Below, piece by piece: positions 9,620-17,345 of a stretch of DNA of 64,000 nt (its first letter is position 1; the number at the start of each line of letters is the position of its first letter). The stretch is from CAVPDE01 sp963707125 (GTDB taxonomy: Bacteria; Desulfobacterota; DSM-4660; Desulfatiglandales; HGW-15), in the NCBI GenBank assembly GCA_963707125.1, contig CAVPOU010000018.1, positions 80,804 to 144,803 on the forward strand. The letters run 5' to 3'. Under the pieces are notes generated by a model, which saw only the letters and a program-made list of their open reading frames with translations, searched no databases and was not told the origin of the DNA. A program made the translations under genes and the position numbers.

Positions 9620-11299
9620 TTAGCTGAGGATAAAGACGACGCCGAGGTTGGCATCCACCTTGATCCTCTGTCCGGATTTGATTTTCGCTGTTCCTTCGAA
9701 TACGTTCATCACCACAGGGATACCATATTCTCTTCCCACAATGGCCGCATGGGAGAGACCAGCCCCCCGGTCCACGACGACGCCCTTGATAATGGAGAAA
9801 ACAGGCGTCCAGCTCGGAGACGTGGTCGCAGCCACCAGGATATCCCCTTCTTGCACCAGATGGAGTTCGTCTTCCGTCATGATCACTCGCGCCGTCCCCT
9901 CGGCCACACCCGGTGATCCGCAGACGCCATAGAGATCGGCCTTAAGTTCAGGCCGCACCTGGGGCATGGAACCTACCACCACTTTGAGGGCAATGGGGTC
10001 CATGGACTGCACGAGAACGCCCATGGCCATATTCATATCGAATCCCTCTTTCAGGAAGGCGGGCGGATTAGGCGTCTTCTGCCATTCCTTCCATTCCGCC
10101 TTTCTCCGATCCACGATGTAACGCAGATTGAATTGATCGGGGTTGATCCCGGCCCGGCGGACTTCGTCGGGGATGAGGAAGAACATGTCTTCAGGGTCGT
10201 TCATTGCCCCCAACTTGACGAAACGCCTCCCCAGACCGAGAGCGCTCCGCCTCATCATGGCGTGGGTATAGAGATCCAAATAATGATCGTGCTCTTCGCT
10301 AAAGGCTCCGCTCTTCTGCGCCAATCGCATGAGCTGCTGAAACCATCCCTTCTGTTCTTGCGACACTTTGGCCAGGATCTCTTTCTCTGCGGCAAGCCTT
10401 TCGACCGTTTTCTTTTTCCGCTCCTCATCCAGGTTGAAATCACCGCCCTTCATGAGAAATTGCTTCACATTCACCAGCGCCGGTGTCGGGTCCTCTACCC
10501 AGCTGGGCAAGTTGATTTCGGACATTCGCTGCATGCGCCATCCGTCTTCATTCATCAGTGCCGCAAAATCCTTCATGAACGCCCGGCCCTTTTCAGTGCC
10601 CTCCAGCTTGGGCTTGATGTCATGGGCTTGGTTCTTGAGAAACACATCGCCGAGGCCATCATTCCGGGCCCGCTTCGAGAACTCCCAGAGTTTACGGTCC
10701 ACCTGAAAAACTTTGTTATCAAATCCGGAGACCAGCTTGATAAACATCGGCGAGGTGTCGTCAATTTTGGCGATGTCCCTGCACATGTTTTCGAAAAGGA
10801 TGTAAGCGGTGTAGGTGCCGTACATCATATACATGTGAATTTCCCACATCCGCCGGCACGTGTTGATCGTGTCCTCGAAATTCTGCAGCAATTCAATATT
10901 CGTCGCTGTTTCCGGATTTGTGGCCTTGAGGTGCTCATAGCGCCCGAGAATCTCTTTCACGAATCCGCCCCACAGCCCGTCAAAGTCCTTGATAAAGGGC
11001 AGGATAGCCTTTCGGAACTCAACCTCTCTGCGCCGTTTCTCCTCCTCGGTTTTGACCAGCAAAAGTGTCAGGTAACCCCCGCCTTTGTGGAACCGCCAAT
11101 CCCAGCCCTTCACCGTCGGCAGGCTGAGTTTCTCGGCACCATACTGCATACCGTGACGGCAGAAGTTGATCCAAAACCATCCGAACATGGGCGTCCATGG
11201 CGGTACGGAGTGCGTGCCATCCAGGAACCAAGCAGGTGATTGCTCGAAATCCCTCTCCAGATCCAATTCCAACCCGGGGACCACGTCGTAGACTTTCAT
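9620..11299 (-). CDS. Phenylphosphate-synthase-like phosphohistidine subunit, set B
   Basis: 559 residues from ATG 11299, chosen because an AAGGAGGTAGAG site precedes it; a longer frame starts in non-coding sequence. The C-terminal ~100 residues are the swivelling phosphohistidine domain of PEP-utilising enzymes (GAGLSHAAIVGREYGIPVV, active His about 517). The first ~450 residues resemble the 70-kDa subunit of phenylphosphate synthase rather than PEP synthase, whose PEP-binding TIM barrel is absent. It would accept phosphate from the ATP-binding subunit (8503-9528) and pass it to an organic hydroxyl. It is shorter than the set A homologue (619 residues). It sits directly after the aldehyde oxidoreductase gene and before its partner subunit. 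Confidence 0.8.
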   Translation of the reverse strand: MKVYDVVPGLELDLERDFEQSPAWFLDGTHSVPPWTPMFGWFWINFCRHGMQYGAEKLSLPTVKGWDWRFHKGGGYLTLLLVKTEEEKRRREVEFRKAILPFIKDFDGLWGGFVKEILGRYEHLKATNPETATNIELLQNFEDTINTCRRMWEIHMYMMYGTYTAYILFENMCRDIAKIDDTSPMFIKLVSGFDNKVFQVDRKLWEFSKRARNDGLGDVFLKNQAHDIKPKLEGTEKGRAFMKDFAALMNEDGWRMQRMSEINLPSWVEDPTPALVNVKQFLMKGGDFNLDEERKKKTVERLAAEKEILAKVSQEQKGWFQQLMRLAQKSGAFSEEHDHYLDLYTHAMMRRSALGLGRRFVKLGAMNDPEDMFFLIPDEVRRAGINPDQFNLRYIVDRRKAEWKEWQKTPNPPAFLKEGFDMNMAMGVLVQSMDPIALKVVVGSMPQVRPELKADLYGVCGSPGVAEGTARVIMTEDELHLVQEGDILVAATTSPSWTPVFSIIKGVVVDRGAGLSHAAIVGREYGIPVVMNVFEGTAKIKSGQRIKVDANLGVVFILS

Positions 11300-11435
11300 C
11301 CTCTCTACCTCCTTCAGTGAAATGTTTTTGGTGGATAATGCCCTGCCTAAAATAAACCACGTACCCGATACGGGCACCACAGCCTTCCACAGAGAAGGCG
11401 TCTCTTCACCTCCTTTCTCTTGGGGTCGAATTCAC

Positions 11436-13616
11436 TCAATCTCCCACCACCGTGAGTGCTTCCGCGGCGCACCACTTCACGCACTCAGGATCAGGAGGCT
11501 CGCCGCAAAAGTCACATTTCAAGGGAATGGCGGTGTCCGGTTCTTTGTAAATGGTTTTCTCCGGGCAGGAGGCTCGGCACAACACACATCCGTCAACCTC
11601 TACGCCGTCCACAAGAATCGTGCCCTTGGAGTTGCATGCCGCCTCTGTAAAAGGCCCCGCAATGACGGGGAGACAAAAGGTCTCCTCAACAAAAACCTTG
11701 ATTCTCGATCTCTGCGGGTTGACGCCTTGCGTGTGCTTCAACGCGCAGGCGACCTCACAGAGCTTGCACCCGCTGCACTTGGTGTGGTCGATTTTTATTC
11801 TCATATTGAGCCCTGTCCCTTCTTTCCCCAATCCCAATTGACGAAGCTTCTCCGGGGTCGGCACGCCGTCTTCATCCCATCCCCTCAGTCGATAATACAG
11901 GGGGAGCATCTCTGAGAGATGGACGACCTGGTTCTTCACCCGGGGCTCCTGGGTGATCCTTTTGGGGAGCGTGTCATCCTTCCCGCTTAAACCGGCCTTG
12001 AAGTTGAACAGTCGCTCCAGGTTCCATATCCGCTCGCCGATGAGGGCCAGTTCTTCTGCCGAGTAATCCAGTCCCGTGGTGAGCCTGAGCCACTGGAGAG
12101 GCTTTTCGTTCCACAGAGGGCCGTGGTAAATGATCCAGCACAGCACTCCCGAATCCACAATGGCGACATAGTCCTGATCTTGTTTCGTCCATTCCACATG
12201 GTGCGCCGGATCCTTCCTTCCTTCGTAGAAAGGCAACGTGGCCTTGGTGTGGCACGCCCCCACATTGCTGGTTGCATATTGAAGGCCGATGATCTCGATC
12301 CCCTGGGGATGCCACGCAGGCATGCCCTGTTTCTTGACGCCCATGAAAAGTTCCGGTCGGCCGTATTTTTCCGCCACTGCGGCGCCTCCCTCTGCAAGCA
12401 GATCGCCGAATCCCTGGCGCAGGGCCGTCTCCCGGAGTGCCCGGAACATCATGGCGGCATTTCCGAAAGGGAGCGGATACCCGATGTCCTTCTCATGAAG
12501 GATACCTGTTTCAAAGAGCTCCATGGCGCAGGAAATCGTGGCGCCTGCCGTGATGGTGTCCATTCCCAGCTCATTGCACAGGAAGTTGGCCCTGAAAATG
12601 TCCTCCAGGTCCCCGATGCCGCAGTTGGACCCAAGAAGCGCCATGGTTTCGTGTTCAGGCCCTTTGGTCGTCCATGGATACTCCGGGTCGCTGATTCTTG
12701 CCCGCTTTCCGCACCGAAAGGGACAGGCAAAGCACCCCTCGTCCCTGGCCCTCAGCATGTTCCGGATGTAGGCGGGATCCTCGAACTTGGTGAATGGCTC
12801 GAAGTAGCCGTCCTTGAAATTGAAGGCCGCCTGCGTCTTGGACTTGTTGGCTCTGCCCGGGAGACCCCAGGTCCCCCACATAGACCTTTTCTCGAGCTCT
12901 TTGTTTTCCCTCGCTTCTTTATAGAATGCCATCACCGCCTGCTTGAATGCTTCAGGATCGGAGATCCGGATTTCCCCTGTTCCATGGGCGGCAATGGCCT
13001 TTACGTTCTTGGACCCCATGACCGCTCCCATGCCCGAGCGGCCGGCTGCCCTGCCGCCGTCCGCCATGACACAGGCAAAGCGAACCAGATTCTCGCCTGC
13101 AGGGCCGATGGTGGCGATGCTCAGCATGTTTTTCTCCCAGCGGTCCGCTTCGGGCCCCATCTCTGCCCTGATAGCGTGCTCTGTTTCCGTGGCTCCTTTA
13201 CCCCATAAATGGGCCGCAGGCCTGATCTCCACCTTGTCGTTGAGGATAGAGATATAAACAGGTTCGGGAGACTTCCCTTCAAGAATGAGCGCGTCATATC
13301 CGGAAAATTTCAGATTGGCTCCGAAGTATCCTCCGCAGCAAGGGTTCCCGATGGCTCCGGTGAGAGGAGACTTGCCGACCACGACGAATCTTCCACCTGC
13401 AGGAACACCCGTGCCTGTGAGAGGACCCGTTGCGAAGATCAGCTTGTTTTCCGGGCTGAGGGGATCAATACGGGGATCGATCTCGTCAAAAAGCATACGG
13501 TCCCCCAGACCGCGGCCTCCGATGTAGTCTCGTGCCAGCCCGGGAGGCAATTCCTCCACACTGCAGTTGCCCCTGGTAAGATCAATTCTCAGGATTTTAC
13601 CTGTCCAACCGTACAT
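11436..13616 (-). CDS. Tungsten-type aldehyde ferredoxin oxidoreductase fused to a polyferredoxin domain
   Basis: 726 residues. Residues 1-604 are an AOR-family catalytic subunit: MYGWTGKILRIDL start, GVPAGGRF pterin region, [4Fe-4S] ligands C295-x2-C298-x3-C302 plus C493, EHET at 321-324 and GACH ending at 456. Residues 605-726 form a DmsB/HycB-type ferredoxin with CSGCKLC, CVLCRASC and CDFCGEPPDPEC motifs, normally a separate protein. An internal ATG lies exactly at the junction (11804), so the ferredoxin might also be made alone. AOR proteins oxidise aldehydes to acids with ferredoxin, and can run in reverse. It lies between Flx-type genes and the phosphotransferase genes, implying the fused ferredoxin feeds or draws from the Flx-Hdr complex. 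Motifs fit AOR better than benzoyl-CoA reductase BamB. Confidence 0.85.
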   Translation of the reverse strand: MYGWTGKILRIDLTRGNCSVEELPPGLARDYIGGRGLGDRMLFDEIDPRIDPLSPENKLIFATGPLTGTGVPAGGRFVVVGKSPLTGAIGNPCCGGYFGANLKFSGYDALILEGKSPEPVYISILNDKVEIRPAAHLWGKGATETEHAIRAEMGPEADRWEKNMLSIATIGPAGENLVRFACVMADGGRAAGRSGMGAVMGSKNVKAIAAHGTGEIRISDPEAFKQAVMAFYKEARENKELEKRSMWGTWGLPGRANKSKTQAAFNFKDGYFEPFTKFEDPAYIRNMLRARDEGCFACPFRCGKRARISDPEYPWTTKGPEHETMALLGSNCGIGDLEDIFRANFLCNELGMDTITAGATISCAMELFETGILHEKDIGYPLPFGNAAMMFRALRETALRQGFGDLLAEGGAAVAEKYGRPELFMGVKKQGMPAWHPQGIEIIGLQYATSNVGACHTKATLPFYEGRKDPAHHVEWTKQDQDYVAIVDSGVLCWIIYHGPLWNEKPLQWLRLTTGLDYSAEELALIGERIWNLERLFNFKAGLSGKDDTLPKRITQEPRVKNQVVHLSEMLPLYYRLRGWDEDGVPTPEKLRQLGLGKEGTGLNMRIKIDHTKCSGCKLCEVACALKHTQGVNPQRSRIKVFVEETFCLPVIAGPFTEAACNSKGTILVDGVEVDGCVLCRASCPEKTIYKEPDTAIPLKCDFCGEPPDPECVKWCAAEALTVVGD

Positions 13617-13631
13617 GGCTTCCCTCTTCCA

Positions 13632-14480
13632 CTAAGAATGGGCCTCTGCGGTCAGCCCCGAAAGCTCCTGCTGTGAAAACACCGGCCCGTCGCTGCAGAT
13701 GTACTTGCTCCCCACATTGCACCGACCACACTTCCCTATGCCGCACTTCATCCGCATTTCCAGGGAGAGAAAGATGTTTTCGTCTCCGAACCCGAGCTCC
13801 TTCAGTACCGGCAGAGTGAACTGGATCATGGCAGGGGGCCCGCAGACCATGGCAAAGGCATTCCTCGGATTAGGCGCGACGGACCGAGTGACATCGGGTA
13901 CGAAGCCGACATGGCCCTGCCACCCGTTCTCGCCTTTGTCGACCGTGAGGTGCACTCGGAGATCCCCCCGCTCCTGCCAGGCTTGGAGATCTTTTTTGTA
14001 GAGAAGAAGCCCGGGCTTTCTCGCCCCGTAGATGACGGTGAGATCCCCGTATGCCTTCCGGTTTGAGTCATGGAGAATGAAATTCGTCAGGGATCGCAGC
14101 GTGGAAAACCCGAACCCTCCCCCGACAAGAACCAGATTTTTCCCTTTGAAGGTCTCCAGGGGATATCCGTTTCCCAGCGGCCCCCGGACACCCACCGCAT
14201 CGCCTTTTTCCATCCGGTGGAGCGCACCGGTCACCACTCCGATATTGCTCACGCTGAACCCGAGACGGCCGGGACGGGTCGGTGTGGAGGCCATTCCGAA
14301 GGGAGCCTCTCCTTTGCCGAAAACCGAGATCTCGGCGAACTGGCCCGGCGTATAAACAAATCGCTCTTCATCCGCTTTGCCCACAAAAGAAAGCTCAAGA
14401 GTCTTGATGTTTTCATCCTCCGTCTCGACGATGATCTCTTCGACTCTCATGAGAAATGGGACATAAGGGTTTTCCATCAC
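13632..14480 (-). CDS. flxA: FlxA / HydG / AsrB-type FAD- and NAD(P)-binding subunit
   Basis: 282 residues of the ferredoxin-NADP reductase fold: FAD-binding YTPGQFAEISVFGKGEAPFG, NAD-binding LVLVGGGFGFSTLRSL and CGPPAMIQF, and a C-terminal [2Fe-2S] site MKCGIGKCGRCNVGSKYIC. Such subunits exchange electrons with NAD(H) in sulfhydrogenase, anaerobic sulfite reductase and FlxABCD-HdrABC complexes. Its start overlaps the stop of the preceding gene in an ATGA arrangement, so translation is coupled. With the two Fe-S proteins and the MvhD-like protein upstream it completes a Flx set, here in the order D-C-B-A after hdrA. The choice of Flx over hydrogenase rests on the absence of hydrogenase large and small subunit genes nearby. 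Confidence 0.82.
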   Translation of the reverse strand: MMENPYVPFLMRVEEIIVETEDENIKTLELSFVGKADEERFVYTPGQFAEISVFGKGEAPFGMASTPTRPGRLGFSVSNIGVVTGALHRMEKGDAVGVRGPLGNGYPLETFKGKNLVLVGGGFGFSTLRSLTNFILHDSNRKAYGDLTVIYGARKPGLLLYKKDLQAWQERGDLRVHLTVDKGENGWQGHVGFVPDVTRSVAPNPRNAFAMVCGPPAMIQFTLPVLKELGFGDENIFLSLEMRMKCGIGKCGRCNVGSKYICSDGPVFSQQELSGLTAEAHS

Positions 14481-15508
14481 CGCGCATTCCCCTCTGAAAG
14501 CGATGTCACGACTTCACGGATATCCAGGTTGACCGGGCATTCGGTCACACACCGGCCGCAGCCCACACAGCCCGGCATCGCCTGAGTCTCGGGAAGGTAG
14601 CTGAACTTGTGCATGATCCTCTGCCTGAATCTTTCTTTTACCGTAGGTCTGGGGTTGAAACCGGAAGCCTGCTGGGTGAAAAGCGGGAACTGACAGGAAT
14701 CCCAGACCCTGATTCTTTCTCCGGTATTGCCCACGGCCTCATCGCAAAGGTCAAAACAATGGCAGGTGGGACAAAGATAAGTGCAGATTCCGCAACCCAG
14801 ACAGGTTTCTGCCAGGTCCTTCCACACCGGATCGTTGAAGAGCCGCTCCAATTGCACTTCCAGGTTTTCCTTCATGGCCACCGGCTGCATGCAAGCCTCG
14901 GATTTGCTTTTGACCTTCTCCGCCAGGGCCAGGGTTTCCACGTCACTCTTCTCAAAAGCCTGGTCTTCAATAAGAGCCGCGCCCTTTTCACTCATTGCTT
15001 CAGCGACGTAACGATCGCCCAAGTCCAAGAGGAGCAGATCCGACCCCTCTGCAGAGCATGGGCCTCCACCCGTGGACAGGCAGAAACAGGAGGGATTCGG
15101 ATGGTCACATCCCAGGCTCACCACGACCGTATTGGCTCTCTTGTCGGCATAGTAGGGATCGCGGCAGTCACCGCCGAAGACCTTGTCCAGAAGCACGAGC
15201 CCCCTGGCATCACAGGGACGGATCCCGAATAACACTCGGCCCCGTTCTCTATCCTGAGGAACAACCACCTCCGCCTTACCCTTTTCCGCCCGATACCGAA
15301 AAAGCGTTTCCCTCTGAGGGAAAAGAACGGACTTAGGAGATTCTTTGGCGTTCAGGTACTCCAGTACCACTTGAGAGGGAGAATCAATCTCTCTGATCAG
15401 GATGACCTCCCCTTTTCTCACAGGGGCGAAAACAATCCGCTCCTGAAGAAGGCGTTCAAGAAAGCTCGCGAGCCGGTCTTTTTTGAGGATCTTGGAGATA
15501 GAGGACAA
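14477..15508 (-). CDS. FlxB/HydB/AsrA-type 4Fe-4S electron-transfer subunit
   Basis: About 343 residues from a TTG at 15508 with an AAGGTGG site. An in-frame ATGATG at 15595 overlaps the upstream stop but would add 29 residues translated from a palindromic repeat (15526-15581); a GTG at 15526 is also possible. The protein has the HydB/AsrA N-domain (FGIRPCDARGLVLLDKVF, SLGCDHPNPSCFC) and a C-terminal pair of [4Fe-4S] sites, CLGCGICTYLCPTCHCFD and CVGCGRCVTECP. It would carry electrons between the FlxA flavin and the Hdr part. It is translationally coupled to flxA by a 4-base overlap. The repeat-derived N-terminal extension is the odd feature and makes the true start uncertain. Confidence 0.78.
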   Translation of the reverse strand: MSSISKILKKDRLASFLERLLQERIVFAPVRKGEVILIREIDSPSQVVLEYLNAKESPKSVLFPQRETLFRYRAEKGKAEVVVPQDRERGRVLFGIRPCDARGLVLLDKVFGGDCRDPYYADKRANTVVVSLGCDHPNPSCFCLSTGGGPCSAEGSDLLLLDLGDRYVAEAMSEKGAALIEDQAFEKSDVETLALAEKVKSKSEACMQPVAMKENLEVQLERLFNDPVWKDLAETCLGCGICTYLCPTCHCFDLCDEAVGNTGERIRVWDSCQFPLFTQQASGFNPRPTVKERFRQRIMHKFSYLPETQAMPGCVGCGRCVTECPVNLDIREVVTSLSEGNAR

Positions 15509-15525
15509 CCTGCACCACCTTGTCA

Positions 15526-15581
15526 CCCCCCTCACCCTGCCCTCTCCCCCGAATCCGGGGGAGAGGGTTGGGGTGAGGGGG
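15526..15581. repeat. Dispersed palindromic repeat, family R1, inside a gene start
   Basis: A near-perfect palindrome CCCCTCACCCTGCCCTCTCC...GGGGAGAGGGTTGGGGTGAG. It lies between the ATG overlapping the upstream stop and the conserved start of the FlxB-like protein, so it can be read as part of that protein. Confidence 0.85.
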
Positions 15582-15591
15582 TCTTGACACA

Positions 15592-16566
15592 TCATGGATT
15601 TACAATGAACGATTCAGGGTCATCGGGACGAAAAGTCGCCAGAGGACTGGCCTCGTCGAGACCGAGCCCTGCTTCATAGCCAAAGAGATCCTTCACGTCT
15701 TTCTGAAGTTTCCTGTTCAGTTTTCGGATGTCCACCCCGACCGGGCAGGCCCGCTCACAGGCGCCACAGGACACACATCGGCCGGCAAGATGATAGGCTC
15801 GCATGAGGTGAAAAATCATGGTGTCCGATGCATCGGTTGACTTTCCGATCCATTGAGGCAGAGAAGCGTCCACAAAACATTCCGGGCAGTAGCAGAGGGG
15901 GCAGGCGTTTCTGCAGGCATAGCAGCGCATGCACTTGTCAACCTCCTTGCTCAGGTAAGTCCACCGCTCTTCGGTTGTCAACGCGTCAAACGCTTCAATG
16001 TCCATAAAAGAGTCTTGATTCTTTTCATCCAACGGTTGTCCTGCTAGCACGTCATGGAGGACCGGATTGGGATGGGTGCAGGTCTTGCAGGAATCATGGA
16101 GGAATTCGGAACGGCTCAGAGCCTCTTCGAAATCAGAGCCTTTGATAAGGAGGAGGTCCTCTGTTTCCTCCGTTCTCAGGATTCGCCTGGGAGCGACGCT
16201 AGCCTCGACCCGTGCCCTGTCCATCATCCCCCGGCAGGCTACACCGATGAGGATGACCTCATCTCTTTGCACCTGCTTTTCCTTGATGAGTTCCACCACC
16301 GCCCGACTGTCACATCCCTTAACCACAATGGCCGCCTTTTCTTTCCTTTTCGGAAGATATGCGGCCAGGCTATTCTCGCAGAATCCATCCCACACAAGCC
16401 GGTCCGCGTCCTCTTCTTTCCTGACAAAGCAGGGCCTGCTCCGGAGAGGCATGCTTCCTCGCTCGAAGCCGATCACCACCTCCACCTGCTTCTCCCGAAG
16501 GAGCCTGCGGGCAACATCCCTAATCTCTTTTGTTATGAGGCTTTCCATCTTTTTCTTCACACGCAT
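15592..16566 (-). CDS. FlxC/FdhB-like 4Fe-4S electron-transfer subunit
   Basis: 324 residues if ATG 16566 is used; ATG 16548 is an alternative, and a longer frame to 16647 is repeat-derived and unlikely. N-terminal part resembles the coenzyme F420 hydrogenase / formate dehydrogenase beta family (AAIVVKGCDSRAVVELIKE, LIGVACRGMMD), with a conserved CKTCTHPNP segment. The C-terminal half has CMRCYACRNACPLCYC and CVSCGACERACP, ligands for two [4Fe-4S] clusters. The probable role is a second iron-sulfur wire in the Flx complex. Its stop overlaps the potential ATG of the next gene. It follows the MvhD-like gene across a palindromic repeat. Confidence 0.75.
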   Translation of the reverse strand: MRVKKKMESLITKEIRDVARRLLREKQVEVVIGFERGSMPLRSRPCFVRKEEDADRLVWDGFCENSLAAYLPKRKEKAAIVVKGCDSRAVVELIKEKQVQRDEVILIGVACRGMMDRARVEASVAPRRILRTEETEDLLLIKGSDFEEALSRSEFLHDSCKTCTHPNPVLHDVLAGQPLDEKNQDSFMDIEAFDALTTEERWTYLSKEVDKCMRCYACRNACPLCYCPECFVDASLPQWIGKSTDASDTMIFHLMRAYHLAGRCVSCGACERACPVGVDIRKLNRKLQKDVKDLFGYEAGLGLDEASPLATFRPDDPESFIVNP

Positions 16567-16569
16567 ACA

Positions 16570-16625
16570 CCCCCTCACCCTACCCCTCTCCCCCACTCTT
16601 GGGGGAGAGGGCGGGGTGAGGGGGG
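16570..16625. repeat. Dispersed palindromic repeat, family R1, at an mvhD/flxC-type gene boundary
   Basis: Same family as 15526-15581. It overlaps the 3' end of the MvhD/FlxD-like gene and abuts the start of the FlxC-like gene. Confidence 0.85.
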
Positions 16626-17080
16626 ATAGCTGCTGCATGAACCACACCTTGAGGCGGAGTTTTCACCAATCTCTTTGCCGGGCCAAGGGCCCTGACGTTG
16701 CTTGTCACTTTTTCAATCAGCTTTGCAAAACGCATGCCTTCGGAGGCCGACACCCAGCTGAACTGGACCCGGCCTTCCTCCACGCCTACAAATTCGAGAA
16801 AGTTTTTCAGGAGAGCGAACTTTCTTCTCGCACTGTAATTGCCTGTCAGGTAGTGGCACTCTCCGGGGTGGCATCCGCTCACCAACACGCCGTCAACCCC
16901 TTTCTGAAGGCTGGAGAGGATAAAGAAAGGGTTGACCCTTCCGGAGCAAGGCACACGGATGATGCGCACGTTGGGCGGATACTGGATCCTGCTGGTGCCT
17001 GCAAGATCCGCCCCTGCATAGCTGCACCAGTTACAGAGAAAAGCCACGATTTTGGGTTCCCACTTACTAGATTCCATCAT
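16580..17080 (-). CDS. flxD: FlxD / MvhD-like delta subunit
   Basis: 166 residues. The core (residues 1-140) matches the MvhD family: FLCNWCSYAGADLAGTSR, VPCSGRVNPFFIL, GVLVSGCHPGECHYLTGN and ARRKFALLKNFLE, with cysteines for one [2Fe-2S] cluster. MvhD links a hydrogenase or Flx module to HdrA. The last ~15 residues (after VVHAAAIPP) are translated from a family R1 palindrome, indicating that the repeat landed at the 3' end and supplied a new stop codon. It follows hdrA by 266 bases of A+T-rich repeat-like sequence (17081-17345) in which I see no gene. Start at 17080 follows a GAGAGATG-type site; a second ATG is adjacent. Confidence 0.88.
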   Translation of the reverse strand: MMESSKWEPKIVAFLCNWCSYAGADLAGTSRIQYPPNVRIIRVPCSGRVNPFFILSSLQKGVDGVLVSGCHPGECHYLTGNYSARRKFALLKNFLEFVGVEEGRVQFSWVSASEGMRFAKLIEKVTSNVRALGPAKRLVKTPPQGVVHAAAIPPHPALSPKSGGEG

Positions 17081-17345
17081 CTCTCTTTATCCAATGCCTG
17101 TCTCTGGGCTGGACCAAATTCGAATTCCGAAATCCGAAACTCGAAACAAATTCAAAATTCAAATGCTCCAATGTTCCAAACAAAAGCCTGCCAGCCTACC
17201 GTTTTGGTCATTTGAAGTTTGGTCATTGGAGATTGCCCTTCGACGCGGCTCAGGGTGGTGAGCCTGTCGAACCATCTCGGATTTCGTGCTTCGGATTTCT
17301 GATTTCAAATTTCTTCTCTTCCCGCCTACTCCTTATTACTACTGC

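Noticed and set aside
10133..11239. Long open frame on the plus strand within the kinase large-subunit gene
   Set aside because: It is antisense to a well-supported gene, has no recognisable motifs and arises from codon bias. The same applies to 12123-13208 and to 58028-59239 on the opposite strand of their real genes.
8503..11299. PEP synthase or pyruvate phosphate dikinase
   Set aside because: ATP-binding and phosphohistidine domains are on separate proteins and the PEP-binding TIM barrel is missing, as in phenylphosphate synthase.
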